Assembly: GCA_049314535.1 (NCBI GenBank)
Contig: JBMOEX010000113.1
Coordinates: 1-5,729 of the forward strand
Source: LMEP-6097 sp049314535
Lineage (GTDB): Bacteria > Cyanobacteriota > Vampirovibrionia > LMEP-6097
Length of the DNA: 5,729 nt
Reading direction: 5' to 3'
Below are positions 4,079 to 5,729 of this stretch, one piece after another. The notes below the pieces were generated by a model. It did not search any database. It saw nothing but the letters and a program-made list of their open reading frames with translations, and had not been told where the DNA came from. A program made the position numbers and the translations under genes. Position 1 is the first letter of the stretch. Each line of letters begins with the position of its first letter.

Positions 4079-5728
4079 CTAATTAGGTTTCCAGAAGTTC
4101 GCAGTTTCTGTCCAGAACTTTAGTGAACTTTTAGTTGTACTGATCTCTGTGCGAAGACCTGCAGCAGATATTCTGCCAGCCTCTGTGTCAATGCTAAGAG
4201 CTTCTGCCATCTGTCCTTCAAGATCAGAAAGTATGTTATTATTCAAATCTATAAAAAATTTACTTTGCTCATAGCGTTCAGGGAAAACATCCTCTTTATT
4301 AAAGCCGAACTGTCTTTCTAATTCGCTGACGACATGTTTAGTTATCTTCATCTCAGTATTCAATGCAGCAAAACTAATTCTTCCAGCATCTGTACCAATA
4401 GCAGCCAAGGCTTCGGATGTCTGATTTTCTAAATTAGTAACGATATCTAGATTCAAACCATAAAAAAACTTAGCTTGATCTTGATTTATACCACCAAAAT
4501 CTATCTGAGTTTTATCTATAAGCTGATTCATCACATCTAAGCTGTCACCATTTACTTCTGTTAATTTATCAGTGGTAGCCAATTCTTGCCTTATTGCTGC
4601 TGCTGATATCCTTCCGGCAGCAGTATCAAGGCTTAAGGCTACTGTTAATTGATTTTCTAGATCTTGTGTAACATCAGAATTTAATTCTTGAAAAAACCCT
4701 AATTGTGCTGCACGCACCACTGGACTAGCTTCCTTAGGATTAACAAAATCATCGTAACTCATGGTTATACTTTCTGTATTATCGAGTAGATTATCACCTT
4801 TAATATCTAATTGTTCTTGCAGTCTATCTGCCCCAGCCATATTACCCGAAGATATTAATTCAGTTAGCTGATTATGTGTATTATTATAATCTTCAAAGCC
4901 CTGCTCAAAAGTTTGATTAGGAGCTGGTTCATCTGTCAATAAATTCACTTGCTCAAATTTAATTTCTTCAACATCATTTTTAATATTTATACGACTACCA
5001 GAAGCTTTGTGAGTGTAGGTCTTATTACCTGCAGCGTCTACTCCCAGTCCATAATCTTCTGCATGACCTGAAAGGATAACTGTATCATCGCCACTGCCAC
5101 CCCTAATATCTAATAAGCCCGTGCTGGTTCCTGCTGGACTAGTATTAACGATGATGGTATCGTTGCCAGCTCCACCACGGATTTTATTATTTCCAGTAGT
5201 GTCTGAGATGATAATGTCATCACCAGTACCACCTCTGATAGTTACACCAGTACTGTTACTATTTTTTATTACATCATTACCCATACCACCGCTGATAGAG
5301 TTACCATTTCCCGAGACGTTGTTAATAACATCATCTCCCTGTCCAGCACTAATAAAATTCTCTGAGCCATTATTGATTATAATGTCGTTTCCTTGACCAC
5401 TCCTTATAGAGTTTGAGTTTACTTTAGAGCTATTATTTACGCCTAGGGTATTGGATATAACATCATTGCCACTACTAGTTGTAATTGAAGTGTTACTTGT
5501 GTTGTGGTTATGTTTGACACTGTCATTTAAATTGTCACCAACATCATAGTTTCCATTTTGAGTTATGCCTAATTCTTGTCTTAGTGCATCAGCACGCGAT
5601 AATATTTGATTTGCCTGTTCTTGAATCTCGTCAGGGTCTATTTGTGGTGCAGGACTTGAACCCACCATAAATTGATTATCTAACTTAGATATATCTTTAT
5701 TGAGATTTGCAAGACTATTGTTCAGCAT
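4079..5728 (-). CDS. RTX-type calcium-binding repeat protein with a triplicated C-terminal module
   Basis: The 549 residues divide into four parts. Residues 1-55 are helical and polar, with no signal peptide. About 86-220 hold seven GGxGxD-type motifs (GND 87, GQGND 111, GQGDD 129, GGMGND 147, GGTGDD 166, GGAGND 185, GGSGDD 210), the calcium-binding turns of RTX beta-rolls. About 221-262 (DYGLGVDAAGNKTYTH through INIKNDVEEIKFEQ) resemble the closing rung found after RTX repeats in secreted proteins. After a helical linker, three copies of an unfamiliar module lie at 341-386, 418-463 and 488-532. RTX proteins usually leave the cell by type I secretion with calcium folding outside, but no transporter is in view and the end (FWKPN) shows no clear type I signal. 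The first ATG is at the window edge with a single base before it, so the real start may be further upstream and the protein longer. Function unknown; surface or extracellular role inferred. Confidence 0.85.
   Translation of the reverse strand: MLNNSLANLNKDISKLDNQFMVGSSPAPQIDPDEIQEQANQILSRADALRQELGITQNGNYDVGDNLNDSVKHNHNTSNTSITTSSGNDVISNTLGVNNSSKVNSNSIRSGQGNDIIINNGSENFISAGQGDDVINNVSGNGNSISGGMGNDVIKNSNSTGVTIRGGTGDDIIISDTTGNNKIRGGAGNDTIIVNTSPAGTSTGLLDIRGGSGDDTVILSGHAEDYGLGVDAAGNKTYTHKASGSRINIKNDVEEIKFEQVNLLTDEPAPNQTFEQGFEDYNNTHNQLTELISSGNMAGADRLQEQLDIKGDNLLDNTESITMSYDDFVNPKEASPVVRAAQLGFFQELNSDVTQDLENQLTVALSLDTAAGRISAAAIRQELATTDKLTEVNGDSLDVMNQLIDKTQIDFGGINQDQAKFFYGLNLDIVTNLENQTSEALAAIGTDAGRISFAALNTEMKITKHVVSELERQFGFNKEDVFPERYEQSKFFIDLNNNILSDLEGQMAEALSIDTEAGRISAAGLRTEISTTKSSLKFWTETANFWKPN
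4133..4708 (-). repeat. three copies of an unrecognised ~45-residue protein module
   Basis: The copies lie at 4708-4571, 4477-4340 and 4267-4133. Their shared pattern is FFxxLNxDIxxxLExQxxEALxxDxxAGRISAAxLRxE. The FF-to-AGRIS distance is 26, 27 and 26 residues, and the linkers vary in length and sequence. The DNA copies have diverged well beyond the protein pattern, so the triplication is old and under protein-level selection. Confidence 0.8.
5072..5473 (-). repeat. RTX (GGxGxD) repeat region
   Basis: Seven calcium-binding turns are encoded here. Four consecutive intervals between the conserved Asp residues are 18 or 19 residues (positions 115, 133, 152, 171, 190), with longer steps of 26 and 25 at either end. 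The classical RTX period is 9, so every second turn appears to be replaced by a non-calcium turn such as NGSEN or TGNNK. Confidence 0.85.
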
Positions 5729-5729
5729 C

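Noticed and set aside
4078..4087. Perfect 10-bp palindrome CCTAATTAGG at the end of the RTX gene
   Set aside because: It is too short and AT-rich to be meaningful alone, with no loop and no T-run for a terminator. It supplies the RTX stop codon; no further role can be supported.
5121..5396. Plus-strand open frame opposite the RTX repeats, with a repetitive Pro/Leu/Ile-rich translation
   Set aside because: The repetition is simply the complement of the GGxGxD codons and there is no start signal.

Overview
The window is AT-rich, tightly packed bacterial DNA. It comes from a Gram-negative (diderm) organism, because it carries the lipid A enzyme gene lpxC and a gene for an AsmA-like envelope protein. 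The end of the LpxC protein (PLRFPDEPxRHKVLDLIGDL, residues 228-247) reads to me most like LpxC of the cyanobacterial/Vampirovibrionia side. A low-GC relative of Cyanobacteria is therefore my best guess, from remembered family patterns only; the lineage is not proven.

Layout. (1) Bases 1-263, plus strand: the last 32 codons of an unidentified gene overlap by 8 nt a 56-codon gene for a small single-pass membrane protein. (2) Bases 255-1927, minus strand: lpxC followed by an unidentified exported protein, coupled through a GTGA start/stop overlap. This unit meets gene 2 tail to tail with a 9-nt overlap, and its likely intrinsic terminator lies inside the small membrane protein gene. (3) Bases 1928-2022: a 95-bp divergent intergenic region with a TATAAT box directly in front of lpxC on one strand and an extended -10 box for a tRNA on the other. 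(4) Bases 2023-2099: a tRNA with anticodon CAT and encoded CCA. Only 16 nt later comes the start of a 649-codon AsmA-like gene (2116-4065). (5) Bases 4079-5728, minus strand: a repeat protein with RTX-type calcium-binding repeats in the middle and three copies of an unrecognised ~45-residue module at the C-terminus. Its true start may lie outside the window.

Functionally the core is envelope-related: LpxC makes the committed step of lipid A synthesis, its coupled partner is exported, and the divergent AsmA-like protein is of the kind linked to outer-membrane lipid transport or assembly. The RTX protein is a probable extracellular or surface protein with no transporter gene in view. No insertion sequence, CRISPR array, phage gene or origin was seen. 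The observations most worth a second look are the triplicated module in the RTX protein, an LpxC with intact catalytic residues but a shortened substrate-passage insert and no GLHTG motif, the exported protein coupled to it, and the tRNA-mRNA arrangement.
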